Source of the DNA: Subtercola lobariae
GTDB lineage: Bacteria; Actinomycetota; Actinomycetes; Actinomycetales; Microbacteriaceae
DNA: 64,000 bases
Reading direction: 5' to 3'
Assembly (NCBI RefSeq): GCF_014640255.1
Contig: NZ_BMGP01000006.1
Location: 1 to 64,000, forward strand
Below are positions 24,789 through 33,577 of this stretch, piece by piece. Each line of letters opens with the position of its first letter. The first letter of the stretch is position 1. The notes beneath the pieces are model-generated. The model was not told the origin of the DNA and searched no databases. It saw only the letters and a list, made by a program, of their open reading frames with translations. The translations under genes and the position numbers were made by a program.

Positions 24789-26078
24789 AACGAGCGGTCA
24801 ACCGGGCGAACGGCACCTGGCCGAGCGCTGCGGGTTGTCGCGATCGTCGTGGTGACGGCTGTGGTCTGCCTGATCACGGGCAGCTACTCGGCGATCGAGC
24901 GGCAAGCGGTCGAGGGCGGCATCGACAACGCGACCGAGGCAGCGTTTTACGTGCTGCCGAATCCGATCGTTGCGGGCGCACCAGGTCAGCTCGTGCGCTC
25001 TGAGCGGGTGCTCGGGGCGCCGAACGGAGCCGAGGCGTGGCGGGTGCTCTACCACTCCACAGATGTGCTCGGCCACGACATTCTTGTTTCTGGGGTCGTG
25101 TTGGCGCCGACGGGGCCGGCCCCTGCTAATGGGCGCACCATTGTGTCGTGGGGGCATCCCACCACCGGTGCCGCACAGCAGTGCGCACCCTCGCTCAACG
25201 TCGAGCCGCCTTCGCTTTCGGGGCTGATCGATCCGTTCGGCGTCGAGGGCCTCGGGCAGCTGCTCGCGGCGGGATACGTCGTGGCGGCGACCGACTACCC
25301 CGGCATGGGCGCGGCCGGCCCCGACTCGTACCTGATCGGCACGACCGAGGGCAACAGCGTGCTCGACGCTGCGCGGGCCGCTCGCCAGATTCCGCAGACG
25401 GCGGCGAACGACAAACTGCTGCTGTGGGGGCATTCGCAGGGTGGCCACGCTGCGCTTTTCGCTGCTCAGGATGCCCGCAGCTACGCCCCCGAACTGAACC
25501 TGCTCGGCGTGGCCGTCGCTGCGCCCGCCACGCAGCTGGGCAGCCTGTTGAAGGCAGACATCGGCGACGTATCGGGAGTCAGCATCGGCTCCTACGCCTT
25601 TACCGCGTACGCGAACGTGTACGGGCCGTCGACTCCGGGAGCGACGCTCTCGTCAATTCTGACGCCGGCCGGGGTGGCGGCGACGCCCTCGATGTACGAC
25701 CTCTGTCTGCTCTCGCAGAACAAGCAGTTGCACGCCATCGCGACGCCGCTGATCGGCAACTACCTCGCCGCCGACCCGACGACGACCGCGCCGTGGGCGT
25801 CGCTGCTTGCGGCAAACACTCCGGGTGAAACGGGGCTGACCGTGCCGCTTTACGTCGCCCAAGGCGACATCGACACGCTGGTTCGCCCGCAAGACACCGT
25901 GGAGTTCGCTCAGCACGAGTGCACGCTCGGCACCCAGGTGACGTACGTGAGCGTCGCAAAGACGGGGCACGGGCTGGTGGCGTTTCGGGCGCTCGACACC
26001 GTGCTGCCGTGGTTCGCCCACCTCGACACGGGCGCGCCACTGCCGGCCGCGCTCACCGCGGCGCCGTCCCCCTGCTAG
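24786..26078 (+). CDS. secreted lipase/acylhydrolase of the LIP (secretory lipase) family
   Basis: This 430-aa alpha/beta hydrolase has an N-terminal membrane segment or uncleaved signal (ALRVVAIVVVTAVVCLITGSYSAI), suggesting export or anchoring. The nucleophile elbow is LLWGHSQGGHAALFAAQ. An aspartate in VPLYVAQGDIDTLVRPQDT and a histidine in VAKTGHGLVAF complete the triad. The architecture matches PF03583 secretory lipases, which hydrolyse triacylglycerols or other esters outside the cell. The ATG at 24786 is preceded only by a -10-like TAAAGT, pointing to a leaderless mRNA. It is a single-gene unit that converges on ald. Confidence 0.87.
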   Translation: MNERSTGRTAPGRALRVVAIVVVTAVVCLITGSYSAIERQAVEGGIDNATEAAFYVLPNPIVAGAPGQLVRSERVLGAPNGAEAWRVLYHSTDVLGHDILVSGVVLAPTGPAPANGRTIVSWGHPTTGAAQQCAPSLNVEPPSLSGLIDPFGVEGLGQLLAAGYVVAATDYPGMGAAGPDSYLIGTTEGNSVLDAARAARQIPQTAANDKLLLWGHSQGGHAALFAAQDARSYAPELNLLGVAVAAPATQLGSLLKADIGDVSGVSIGSYAFTAYANVYGPSTPGATLSSILTPAGVAATPSMYDLCLLSQNKQLHAIATPLIGNYLAADPTTTAPWASLLAANTPGETGLTVPLYVAQGDIDTLVRPQDTVEFAQHECTLGTQVTYVSVAKTGHGLVAFRALDTVLPWFAHLDTGAPLPAALTAAPSPC

Positions 26079-26094
26079 AGCACTGATGTGGCCC

Positions 26095-26193
26095 GCGGAG
26101 GTAGCTCCGCCGCGCGCCGTTCAGGGTGCTGTTGCGCAACGCGAACGACGGATGCGTGCGGGAAGGGAGCCGAAAGCGCGGGAATTTCCGCGC
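26095..26193. terminator. hairpins between the convergent lipase and ald genes
   Basis: Two small stems lie in this convergent gap: GCGGAG/CTCCGC (26095-26100 with 26105-26110) and GCGCGG/CCGCGC (26176-26181 with 26188-26193). The second sits next to the ald stop. Neither has a T run, so termination is a weak inference. Confidence 0.4.
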
Positions 26194-26194
26194 G

Positions 26195-27313
26195 TCAGGC
26201 CGCGGCTGCGTCGAGGGGTGGGGTGTAGGGGAGGCCGAGCGCGGCGGCGACGTGGGCGTTGGTCACGGCCCCGGCATGGATGTTCAGGCCTGAGGCGAGG
26301 GCACGATCATCCTGAACCGCCCGCTGCCAACCCTTGTCGGCGAGCGTCAGCACGTACGGCAAGGTCGCGTTGGTGAGCGCAGTCGTCGAGGTCTCGGGCA
26401 CGGCGCCCGGCATGTTGGCGACGCAGTAGAAGATGCTGTTGTGCACCTCGAAGATGGGGTCGTCGTGGGTGGTGGGGTGCGACCCCTCGAAGCATCCGCC
26501 CTGGTCGATGGCGATGTCGACGAGCACTGACCCGGGCTTCATGTCGGCGACCATGGCGTCGGTCACGAGCTTTGGCGCAGCGGCACCGGGAATGAGTACC
26601 GAGCCGATGACGAGGTCGGCATCCCGAAGCTGGGCGGCGATTTCGTAGGCGCTCGACGCACGGGTCTGGATGCGCCCGCCGAACTGCACCTCGAGTTGCC
26701 GAAGGCGGGGCAGCGAAAGGTCGATCACCGTGACGTCGGCGCCCATGCCGAGCGCGTTCGCTGCGGCGTGCTCGCCCGCAACGCCGCCGCCGATGACGAC
26801 GACTTTGGCCTTGGGGGTTCCGGGTACGCCGCCGAGCAGGATGCCTCGGCCGCCCGCCGCGCTCATCAAGTGGTACCCGCCGACCTGCGCCGAGAGCCGG
26901 CCCGCGACCTCGCTCATCGGCGAGAGCAGCGGCAGGCTGCGGTTCTCGAGCTGCACGGTTTCGTAGGCGATGGCGGTGGTGCCCGACGCGATGAGGGCAT
27001 CGGTGCACTCGCGGGAGGCGGCGAGGTGCAGGTAGGTGAAGAGCACCTGGCCGGGGCGCATGCGGTGGTATTCGGGTGCGATCGGCTCTTTTACTTTGAG
27101 CAGCAGGTCGGCTTCGGCCCAGACCTGGTCGGCGGTGGGCAGAATGCGCGCGCCGGCGGCCGTGAAGTCTTCATCGGTGATGCGCGAGCCGAGGCCTGCG
27201 CCTTCTTGCACGACAACGCTGTGACCGCGCCTGACCAGCTCGTGAACGCCGGCGGGAGTTGCGGCGACGCGCTTCTCGTTGTTCTTGACCTCGGTGGGAA
27301 TGCCTATCAGCAT
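26195..27313 (-). CDS. ald: alanine dehydrogenase
   Basis: This 372-aa protein has the usual Ald length. It begins [23 protein letters not shown] and carries LLKVKEP with the substrate lysine, TYLHLAAS with the catalytic histidine region, the Rossmann motif [23 protein letters not shown], and [21 protein letters not shown]. It reversibly deaminates L-alanine to pyruvate and ammonia with NAD. The ATG at 27313 has GGAGAC upstream; an upstream frame from 27391 is not supported. A divergent Lrp/AsnC regulator is adjacent, the standard arrangement in actinobacteria. Confidence 0.96.
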   Translation of the reverse strand: MLIGIPTEVKNNEKRVAATPAGVHELVRRGHSVVVQEGAGLGSRITDEDFTAAGARILPTADQVWAEADLLLKVKEPIAPEYHRMRPGQVLFTYLHLAASRECTDALIASGTTAIAYETVQLENRSLPLLSPMSEVAGRLSAQVGGYHLMSAAGGRGILLGGVPGTPKAKVVVIGGGVAGEHAAANALGMGADVTVIDLSLPRLRQLEVQFGGRIQTRASSAYEIAAQLRDADLVIGSVLIPGAAAPKLVTDAMVADMKPGSVLVDIAIDQGGCFEGSHPTTHDDPIFEVHNSIFYCVANMPGAVPETSTTALTNATLPYVLTLADKGWQRAVQDDRALASGLNIHAGAVTNAHVAAALGLPYTPPLDAAAA

Positions 27314-27370
27314 TGCTGTCTCCGTCTTCGTCTTCGTTGCGCCATCGTTGCTCGCACGCGATAGGTCAAT

Positions 27371-27396
27371 TCTGCGAAATGCTCGTTTCATGCAGA
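27371..27396. promoter_or_regulatory. inverted repeat between ald and the Lrp-type regulator
   Basis: TCTGC (27371-27375) and GCAGA (27392-27396) flank a GAAATG...GTTTCAT core with partial dyad symmetry. Its position between the divergent genes and its AT-rich content suit an AldR-type operator. Confidence 0.4.
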
Positions 27397-27466
27397 TTAA
27401 TTCGGTGGATATTGCGTGATACTGGCTTCTAGGGCAGCGATTCTTCGGCGAAGGGCGTCAGGGGCC

Positions 27467-27973
27467 ATGGTTAGTTCGAACAATCCACGGGCATCCATTG
27501 GCCGCGACTCTGTGCCTCGGCCGAATTCGGTGACGCCACTCGATGAGGTCGACACGAAACTCGTCGCGCTCTTGCGGGTGAACGGGCGGATGCCCAACAG
27601 TCGTCTGGCCGAGCTGGTGGGTATTGCGCAGTCGACGTGCATCTCGCGGGTGCGGTCGCTCGAAGATCGCGGGGTCATTACGGCGTACACGGCGCGCATC
27701 TCGCCCGCGGCGCTGGGGCTGAGCCTGCAGGCGCTGATCAGTGTGAGCATCAAGTCGGGTGCCCGGCACGGCATTCAGGCGTTCAGCGATGAAATTCGGG
27801 GGCTGCCCGAGGTGGTGGAGCTGTTCTTTCTGGGCGGGGCCGAAGACTTCGTTATTCACGTGGCTACCCGCGACAGCGACCATTTGCGTGAGTTCGTGGT
27901 GTCGAACCTGTCGGCGCATCTGTCGGTGGCGTCGACACGCACGAGCATCGTGTTCGAGCACGTCGTCAACTGA
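27467..27973 (+). CDS. Lrp/AsnC-family regulator, probable AldR
   Basis: This is a 168-aa protein from the ATG at 27467. The AsnC-type helix-turn-helix is clear (LDEVDTKLVALLRVNGRMPNSRLAELVGIAQSTCISRVRSLEDRGVITAY), followed by a RAM ligand domain (ALISVSIKSGARHGIQAFSDEIRGLPEVVELFFLGGAEDFVIHVATRD). In mycobacteria the divergent Lrp member AldR controls ald in response to alanine, so the same role is likely here. The start is uncertain: a GTG at 27416 would add 17 residues. Confidence 0.88.
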   Translation: MVSSNNPRASIGRDSVPRPNSVTPLDEVDTKLVALLRVNGRMPNSRLAELVGIAQSTCISRVRSLEDRGVITAYTARISPAALGLSLQALISVSIKSGARHGIQAFSDEIRGLPEVVELFFLGGAEDFVIHVATRDSDHLREFVVSNLSAHLSVASTRTSIVFEHVVN

Positions 27974-28005
27974 GGTGCCGCGCGGCCTTGGCCAGAAGGT
28001 GAGGT

Positions 28006-28644
28006 TCAGAAGTCGTCGACGGTGATGGATGCCCGGGCCGCCGTCGGCTCGATGAGGGCGGCGTTTGCGCCGTCAACCTCGTCGGCCCAGTGGCGCGCCT
28101 CGGCGAGGGTGCGCCCGAACTGCTGGTGTCGGGCCACGAGCCGCCGCGAACGTTCCGCGGCGGGGGTCGCGCAGAACCAGGTTTCGGCGAAGAGCGGGCG
28201 GGCGAGTGACCAGGGTGGGTCGTCGACGAGCAAGTAATTGCCCTTGGTGACGACGAGGCGGGCATCCGGAGCCACCGCGATCTGCCCGGCAACAGGCTCG
28301 TCGATGGTGCGGTCGAAACCGGGGGCGTAGACGGTGTGGTCGCGCTCGGCGGCGAGGCGGCGGAGCATGGCGACGTACCCCCAGCCGTCGAAGGTGTCGA
28401 TGGCGCCTTTGCGGGCGCGGCGGCCGAGCGCGTCGAGCGCGGAGTTGGCGAGGTGAAAGCCGTCCATGGGCAGGTGAACGGCCGTGCAGATGCCCGCGAG
28501 CTCGTTCACGCGATCGACCACCGCCGTGGCGAGCGTGGTCTTGCCTGAGCCGGGGCTTCCGGCGATGCCGAGCACGACGCGCGTTTCGGTATCGGATGCC
28601 CGGCAGAGCCCGAGGGCACGCTGAGCCAAGTCGTCGAGCTGCAC
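28006..28644 (-). CDS. nucleoside/nucleotide kinase-family P-loop protein
   Basis: This 212-aa protein has a Walker A loop GIAGSPGSGKTTLA and the downstream VHLPMDGFHLANSAL motif of uridine-kinase/pantothenate-kinase relatives. It also has VTKGNYLLVDDPPW and an R-rich lid (AERSRRLVARHQQFG). These are the marks of the FrcK/YggC-type sugar or nucleoside kinase group. The phosphoryl acceptor is unknown. The GTG start at 28644 appears leaderless: TAGGCT (28657-28652) lies seven bases upstream and there is no Shine-Dalgarno. It is divergent from a HAD gene across a tandem repeat. Confidence 0.85.
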   Translation of the reverse strand: MQLDDLAQRALGLCRASDTETRVVLGIAGSPGSGKTTLATAVVDRVNELAGICTAVHLPMDGFHLANSALDALGRRARKGAIDTFDGWGYVAMLRRLAAERDHTVYAPGFDRTIDEPVAGQIAVAPDARLVVTKGNYLLVDDPPWSLARPLFAETWFCATPAAERSRRLVARHQQFGRTLAEARHWADEVDGANAALIEPTAARASITVDDF

Positions 28645-28660
28645 GCTGCCCAGCCTACGG

Positions 28661-28871
28661 GGGCGGCCTGCGACTGCGACTGCGGGCTAAGGCTGTGACT
28701 CCGGCTGCGACTGCGCGCTGCGACTGCGGGCTCCGACTGCGGGTTCCGGCTACGGGCCACGGCTACGGGCTCCGGCTCCGACTGCGGATTCCGACTCCGG
28801 GCTACGGCTACGGCTACGGCTACGGCTACGGCTACGGCTACGGCTACGGCTACGGCTACGGCTACGGCTAC
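28661..28871. repeat. tandem repeat: degenerate CTGCGACT tract plus 12 perfect GGCTAC units
   Basis: From 28800 to 28871 the hexamer GGCTAC is repeated 12 times without error. The preceding 140 bp (28661-28799) are made of related degenerate units (CGACTGCG, CTCCGGCT, CTACGGG). The tract fills nearly the whole gap between the divergent kinase (start 28644) and HAD (start 28886) genes, with the -10 regions immediately outside it. It reads Gly-Tyr or Ala-Val in some frames, but no gene signal supports translation. Such tracts vary in copy number by slippage. Confidence 0.97.
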
Positions 28872-28885
28872 GGCATGATCGATGG

Positions 28886-29710
28886 ATGGCTTCCTCTTAT
28901 ACGCAGGTGCTCGTGCTCGACTTCGACGGAACCGTCTGCCTCGGCGACGCACCCGTGTTCGCGTACGCGCGGCTGCTCGACGAGGCCCTCGTAGCTCGCG
29001 AAGCCACCTCGAGCGGGCGACCGTCGGTACGGGAAAGCGTCGAACGGTTTCTGACGCGGGCCGAGCGCGGGTCGGGCGAAGCGGCTGGGCCGAGCAGTGA
29101 GCCAAAGATGGGTGGCGCGGCCGAGACGAGTGAAACGCCCGGGCAGCACGATGCGCCCGCGCTGAACGACGCGCTCGAGGTCATCGCGAACAGCGTCGAC
29201 GGGTACGAGGCCGCCGAGCGGCTGGCGCGCTCACGCGGAATCACCGACGAACAGCTGAGCGTCGCCTACACCGGCAGCCGCGAAGAGTTGGCGAGCGGCT
29301 CACTTGAGACCACTGCGCCCGACGGTCTGGCAGACCTGCTTGGGGGCCTGCCAGAGCGGACCCAGATCGTGCTGGTCACGAACGCGCCCGAAGCCGGCGT
29401 CACGCAACAATTGCGCACGCTCGGCCTCGCCGAATGCTTCGACGAAGTGGTGACGTCGGCACGCAAACCGGCGGGAATGTCGGGCATCATCGAGCGGCTT
29501 CTGGCCCAGAATGGGCTCGCTGAGCATCCTGACCGCCTGCTCAGCGTCGGAGACATCTGGCGCAACGACCTCGCCCCGGCGGCGGCGTTCGGGTGCGCGA
29601 CTGCGCTGATCGAGCGACTTGAGGCACCGGATGCCCGGCCCACGTATCGGGCCCCACGCATCGAGCTGCTCTACCCCGACATAGAGGCTTGGGCGCGCGC
29701 GGCCGGCTAG
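28886..29710 (+). CDS. HAD-superfamily hydrolase
   Basis: This 274-aa protein has the HAD motifs: DFDGTVCLGD (nucleophile and acid), VLVTNAPEAG (motif II Thr), SARKPAG (motif III Lys) and VGDIWRNDLAPA (motif IV acids). A helical cap lies between motifs I and II and contains a low-complexity Gly/Ala/Glu/Pro stretch. It is a cytoplasmic phosphatase or phosphonatase-like enzyme of unknown substrate. The ATG at 28886 follows CATGAT by six bases with no Shine-Dalgarno, consistent with a leaderless mRNA. The promoter upstream region lies inside the GGCTAC repeat. Confidence 0.87.
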   Translation: MASSYTQVLVLDFDGTVCLGDAPVFAYARLLDEALVAREATSSGRPSVRESVERFLTRAERGSGEAAGPSSEPKMGGAAETSETPGQHDAPALNDALEVIANSVDGYEAAERLARSRGITDEQLSVAYTGSREELASGSLETTAPDGLADLLGGLPERTQIVLVTNAPEAGVTQQLRTLGLAECFDEVVTSARKPAGMSGIIERLLAQNGLAEHPDRLLSVGDIWRNDLAPAAAFGCATALIERLEAPDARPTYRAPRIELLYPDIEAWARAAG

Positions 29711-29750
29711 GCCGCAGCAGCCTCGGCGGGTCGCCGACGACGCCGTGACC

Positions 29751-30761
29751 TCAGTGCGCGGCCGACCACGCCGCCACCTCGGCACGCAGCTCGGCCTTGC
29801 GCGCCGCCGACGCAAAAGAGGCCGCCACCGAGTTCATGGCGAGCGCCGCCATCGCCGCGTCGTTGAACCCGAAGGTGTCTTGCACCGTGATGTAGTTGTC
29901 GCCCACGTAACCGCCGAAATACGAGGGGTCGTCTGAGTTGATGGTGACGAGAAGGCCTGCCTCGAGCATCCGGGGCAGTGGATGCTCGGCCATCGTCTCT
30001 ACCCCTTTCAGCCGCACGGTCGAAAGCGGGCACACCGTGAGCGGAACCTGACTGGCGCGCAACCGCTCCACGAGGGCGGGGTTCTGCAGGCTGCGGATTC
30101 CGTGGTCGATGCGTTCGCACTTCAGCGCGTCGAGCGAACCTTCGACGAACTCGGGGCCGGCCTCCTCGCCCGCGTGGGCGACGCAGTGCAGGCCGAGGGC
30201 ACGAGCCCGGGCATAGACGAGTTCGAAGATCTCGGGCGGGTAGCCGATTTCGGTGGAGTCGAGGCCCACGCCGATGATGTCGCCGGCCGCGGCCCTGTCG
30301 GCAACCGACTCGAGCGTGGCGAACGCCGACTCGACGGGCAGGTTGCGCATGAAGCACATGATGAGGCCGCCAGTGATGCCGAACTCCTCGAAGGCGTCGT
30401 CGAGGGCGCGTTTCAGCCCGTCGATAACGGTGTCGATGGGCACACCCCGCTCGGTGTGAGCTTGCGGGTCGAAGAACATCTCGATGTGCCGGAGCCCCTG
30501 CGAGTGCGCCTTGCGGAGGTACGCCGCAGTCAGATCGTAGAAATCTTGTTCTTCGCGAAGCACCGCGCTGCAGGCGTAGTACAGATCGAGAAACGACTGC
30601 AGGTCGGTGAACTGCAGCCGCGAGCGCAGGTCGTCGACGCTCTCGTAGGGCAACTCGAGCCCGTTGCGTTCGGCGAGCGCGAACACCATCTCAGGCTCGA
30701 GGGTGCCCTCGATGTGCAGGTGCAGCTCGGCTTTGGGCAGGTCGTAAAGCGGGTGCGTCAT
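29751..30761 (-). CDS. adenine deaminase (adenosine deaminase superfamily)
   Basis: This 336-aa enzyme has the superfamily metal motif LPKAELHLHIEGTLEPEM, then FFDPQAHTERG, the catalytic HAGEE, the metal HG in IDHGIRS and the motif VTINSDDPSYFGGYVGDNY. The EGTLEPEM start and SDDPxYFGGY ending are those of adenine aminohydrolases (Aah1/PA0148-type), which convert adenine to hypoxanthine, rather than adenosine deaminases. The ATG at 30761 is chosen; the 12-residue extension from 30797 lacks support. It is divergent from the fic gene and fits the purine-salvage theme of the next 14 kb. Confidence 0.87.
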   Translation of the reverse strand: MTHPLYDLPKAELHLHIEGTLEPEMVFALAERNGLELPYESVDDLRSRLQFTDLQSFLDLYYACSAVLREEQDFYDLTAAYLRKAHSQGLRHIEMFFDPQAHTERGVPIDTVIDGLKRALDDAFEEFGITGGLIMCFMRNLPVESAFATLESVADRAAAGDIIGVGLDSTEIGYPPEIFELVYARARALGLHCVAHAGEEAGPEFVEGSLDALKCERIDHGIRSLQNPALVERLRASQVPLTVCPLSTVRLKGVETMAEHPLPRMLEAGLLVTINSDDPSYFGGYVGDNYITVQDTFGFNDAAMAALAMNSVAASFASAARKAELRAEVAAWSAAH

Positions 30762-30806
30762 ACGATCATTGTGGCTCACCTTCGCTTCGAATCTCACGGG
30801 GCTAGC

Positions 30807-30874
30807 TAATAATCGTGAACAATAGCATTATCACTTAACCGACTAAGTGATAAAATCAAAGCTGGCGATTATTA
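30807..30874. promoter_or_regulatory. nested inverted repeats between adenine deaminase and fic
   Basis: The inner repeat is TTATCACTTA (30828-30837), six bases, TAAGTGATAA (30844-30853). The outer repeat is TAATAATCG (30807-30815) and CGATTATTA (30866-30874). Both pairs are perfect and AT-rich. The arrangement looks like two operator pairs for a dimeric regulator. The winged-helix C-terminus of the Fic protein is a candidate ligand. Confidence 0.65.
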
Positions 30875-30893
30875 CGTTACGAAAGGTTGCAGA

Positions 30894-32114
30894 ATGGACA
30901 AGACGCGACCTTCGGCAGGCCGGTCGTGGCCCGCCACAGAGGCTGAGCACGAAGTCTGGGTCAGTAAGAGTGCGACCTGGGGAGTTCAGGCGACCGTCGC
31001 AGTGCCTCGCGAAATAAATTACACGTCGAGCATCCCACCCTTCATCGCTGAGCGAGAACTTCGACTGTCATCGGCCTCCGCAGCGATGGCTGAAGAGGCC
31101 AGCAATGAGCTGATTCGATTCGACGAGTCGCTCAACGGCGAGATCGCCCCGTTCGCACCATTGCTGTTGCGCTCTGAGGCGGCGGCATCCTCTCGAATCG
31201 AGAACCTGACAGCGAGCGCCCGCGCCGTCTTGACCGCGGAGCTCGCCAATCGATCGGGCGGGAACGCAGCACGCAAGAACGCGGAGATCATCGTCGCCAA
31301 TACGCGGGCGATGCAGGCGGCACTCGACCTCTCTGACGACCTGACCTCTCACTCAGTACTCGGAATGCACCGGGAGCTGATGACCGGCGACGCTCATCAC
31401 CAAGGCGGCTCGTGGCGCGAAGAAGCCGTGTGGATCGGCACGAGCTCACTCAGCCCTGTCGGCGCACTGTTCGTTGCCCCGAACTTTCGACGGGTGCCCC
31501 GGCTAGTCGACGATCTCATGATCTTCGCGCGGCGCGGTGATCTCCCGCGGCTCGCTCAAACAGCGGTGGCACACGCTCAATTCGAAACAATTCACCCATT
31601 CACCGATGGAAATGGTCGCACGGGGCGAGCGCTGATGCAAGCGATGATGCGGGCGAAACAGCTGACTCACAACGTGACAGTTCCGGTTTCGGCAGGTCTT
31701 CTCGCAAACACGAACGGTTACCACCAAGCGCTGATGCAGTACCGGGAGGGCGATATCGATACGATCGTGACGCTCACGGCCGAGTCGTCGTTTCTCGCCA
31801 TCACCAACGCCAAAGAGTTGGTGATAGACATTCGGGGCATTCAAGCCAGCTGGCGCGAACAGATAAAAGCGCGCGCAGATTCAGGCGTTTGGGCACTTCT
31901 CGACCTGCTCGCCAGGCAGCCGGTCGTCACCGCTGATTCCGCCGCGCAAACCCTCGGCCTGAATCCGACTAACATCTACCGGCTTCTGAACCAGCTCGAG
32001 CAGAATGGCGTGCTCAAGAAAAAGCCCGAGTACCGATCTTCGGTGTTCTGGCGTAGCGACGAGATTCTCGCTGCGCTCGACAGGTTCGCCGAGCGCTCGG
32101 GCCGGCGCGGGTAG
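30894..32114 (+). CDS. Fic-family AMPylase with N-terminal inhibitory motif and C-terminal HTH
   Basis: This 406-aa protein carries the full Fic catalytic motif HPFTDGNGRTGR (234-245), with the catalytic His234 and the phosphate-binding GNGR. The N-terminal part has SSRIEN (99-104), which fits the inhibitory (S/T)xxxE(G/N) helix, so the enzyme is probably self-inhibited (class II). The C-terminal ~70 residues (VTADSAAQTLGLNPTNIYRLLNQLEQNGVLKKK) form a winged helix. Fic enzymes transfer AMP or other nucleotides onto target proteins. No antitoxin gene is adjacent. The ATG has AAAGG eight bases upstream. The nested repeats in front suggest autoregulation. Confidence 0.92.
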   Translation: MDKTRPSAGRSWPATEAEHEVWVSKSATWGVQATVAVPREINYTSSIPPFIAERELRLSSASAAMAEEASNELIRFDESLNGEIAPFAPLLLRSEAAASSRIENLTASARAVLTAELANRSGGNAARKNAEIIVANTRAMQAALDLSDDLTSHSVLGMHRELMTGDAHHQGGSWREEAVWIGTSSLSPVGALFVAPNFRRVPRLVDDLMIFARRGDLPRLAQTAVAHAQFETIHPFTDGNGRTGRALMQAMMRAKQLTHNVTVPVSAGLLANTNGYHQALMQYREGDIDTIVTLTAESSFLAITNAKELVIDIRGIQASWREQIKARADSGVWALLDLLARQPVVTADSAAQTLGLNPTNIYRLLNQLEQNGVLKKKPEYRSSVFWRSDEILAALDRFAERSGRRG

Positions 32115-32125
32115 CAGTTGGGCGG

Positions 32126-33577
32126 CTAAGAGCCGGTGAAGAGGCCCGCGGGGCCGTCGGGAGAGGTGGCCGAGACGGAGGCCAGGTAGGCCGAACGGCG
32201 GGCGAAGAGGCCCGGAACGACGGAACGGGCATCCTGAATCAGGGAGCCCAGGTCGGCGGTCACGAGCTGACCGTTCTGCACGAGGATGCGGCCGTCGACC
32301 ATGGTCAGGTCGACATCACTGCCGCGAACGGCGTGCACGAGGTTGTGGTGCAGGTTCGCGTAGGGGCCTTCGCCGATCAAAGGAGTCATGCGCGGAGTGT
32401 CGGTGCGCACCGCGATGAGGTCGGCCTGCTTGCCCGGCTCGAGCGAGCCGATCGACGCGTCGAGGCCGAGCGCGCGGGCGCCACCCATGGTCGCCATCTG
32501 CAGAACCTGCCAGCTGTCCATGGCCGCAGCATCCATTTTTCGCAGCTTGCCGAGCAGCGAGGCGACCTTCATCTCTTCGAACATGTCGAGGTTGTTGTTC
32601 TCCTTTTCGCCGTCGGTGCCGAGGCCTACGGCGACTCCGGCAGCCAGGTACTCGGCGACGGGAGCCATGCCGCTCGCGAGTTTCATGTTGCTGACGGGGT
32701 TGTGCGAGACACCCACTCGGCGCGCCGCGATCAGCTCCACCTCGTCCGCGTCGAGCCACACGGCGTGCGCGATCATGGCGCGCGGAACATCGAAGAACCC
32801 CAGCTTCTCGAGCGCGAACATGGGCCGTGCGCCGTAGCGCGCCTCGAACTCTGCCACCTCTACTTCGCTCTCGCTGCAATGCGTGTAGAACCCGGCGTTG
32901 TATTTGTTGGCGAGCGCGATCGCCCGCTGCTGGCCGGCTTCGTCGGCGTAGAACGGATGCTCGAGCCCCACCCACGGGTAGATGCGGCCCCCGGCGCCGC
33001 CGCCCGCCGCGCCGCCCGGTCTGCCGCCGTACTGCTCGAGCATGGCCTCGTTGTCGTCGAGGGTGTCGAAGTAGTCGTAGTCGGGGTGGGCTCCGACATA
33101 GTTAACGGTCACGAGGCGGTTACCCAGAGCATCCGCTGCCCGTGCACTGCCCTGCATGAAGCGCCACATGTCGACGACGGTCGTTGTTCCGCTGAGCAGG
33201 CCTTCTGCGTAGCAGAGCCAGGAGGCGGCCTCGGCCTCGTCGGGGCGCAGTACGCGGTGCATCGGGTCGATGTGCAGGCGCAACCACTCCCACACCGGTA
33301 GATGTTCGGCAGTGCCGCGAAGCACCCCTGAGTGGTGATGCGCGTTGACCAGCCCCGGCATCAGCAGCCGCCCGGGCAGCGCGGTCATTTCGGCGTGCGG
33401 GTAGTCGGCGAGAATCGCGGATGCCGCACCGACGGCCTCGATCTGAGTGCCCCTGACCACGACAGCCCCGTCGGCGATTACGTCGAGTGCGCCATTCATG
33501 GTGACCACGAAGTCGGCGGGCAGCACGCGATCGCCCGACTGCGGCTCAGGGCGCGCGGTTGCGTCGGTCGCGCTCAT
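32126..33577 (-). CDS. Atz/Trz-type amidohydrolase (nucleobase/triazine deaminase family)
   Basis: This 483-aa metallo-amidohydrolase has the metal motif PGLVNAHHHSGVLRG, the HCSESE histidine, a following AHAVWLDADEV histidine and the GTDGEKENNNLDMFEE motif containing the catalytic Asp. The C-terminal GSLEPGKQADLIAV is typical of chlorohydrolases and guanine/8-oxoguanine/SAH deaminases. It deaminates or dechlorinates an N-heterocycle. A Gly/Ala-rich insertion lies near residues 205-220. The ATG at 33577 overlaps the cupin stop (ATGA). Its operon also contains a DUF985 cupin and a DszA-type monooxygenase, implying a modified heterocycle as substrate. Confidence 0.87.
   Translation of the reverse strand: MSATDATARPEPQSGDRVLPADFVVTMNGALDVIADGAVVVRGTQIEAVGAASAILADYPHAEMTALPGRLLMPGLVNAHHHSGVLRGTAEHLPVWEWLRLHIDPMHRVLRPDEAEAASWLCYAEGLLSGTTTVVDMWRFMQGSARAADALGNRLVTVNYVGAHPDYDYFDTLDDNEAMLEQYGGRPGGAAGGGAGGRIYPWVGLEHPFYADEAGQQRAIALANKYNAGFYTHCSESEVEVAEFEARYGARPMFALEKLGFFDVPRAMIAHAVWLDADEVELIAARRVGVSHNPVSNMKLASGMAPVAEYLAAGVAVGLGTDGEKENNNLDMFEEMKVASLLGKLRKMDAAAMDSWQVLQMATMGGARALGLDASIGSLEPGKQADLIAVRTDTPRMTPLIGEGPYANLHHNLVHAVRGSDVDLTMVDGRILVQNGQLVTADLGSLIQDARSVVPGLFARRSAYLASVSATSPDGPAGLFTGS

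Noticed and set aside
27314-27391. Extended alanine dehydrogenase N-terminus
   Set aside because: The extra residues are basic and unlike Ald. The ATG at 27313 has a ribosome binding site and gives the usual family length.
28661-28871. CRISPR array
   Set aside because: The repeats are contiguous hexamers without spacers and no cas genes are present.
28506-29105. A long minus-strand frame with Val-Ala repeats, and a plus-strand Gly-Tyr repeat frame
   Set aside because: Both are read-throughs of the GGCTAC array, which is open in several frames. They overlap real genes and have no start signals or conserved domains.
30894-32114. Fic protein as the toxin of a Fic/Fido toxin-antitoxin pair
   Set aside because: No small antitoxin ORF with an inhibitory helix is adjacent, and the inhibitory motif is in the same protein at residues 99-104.
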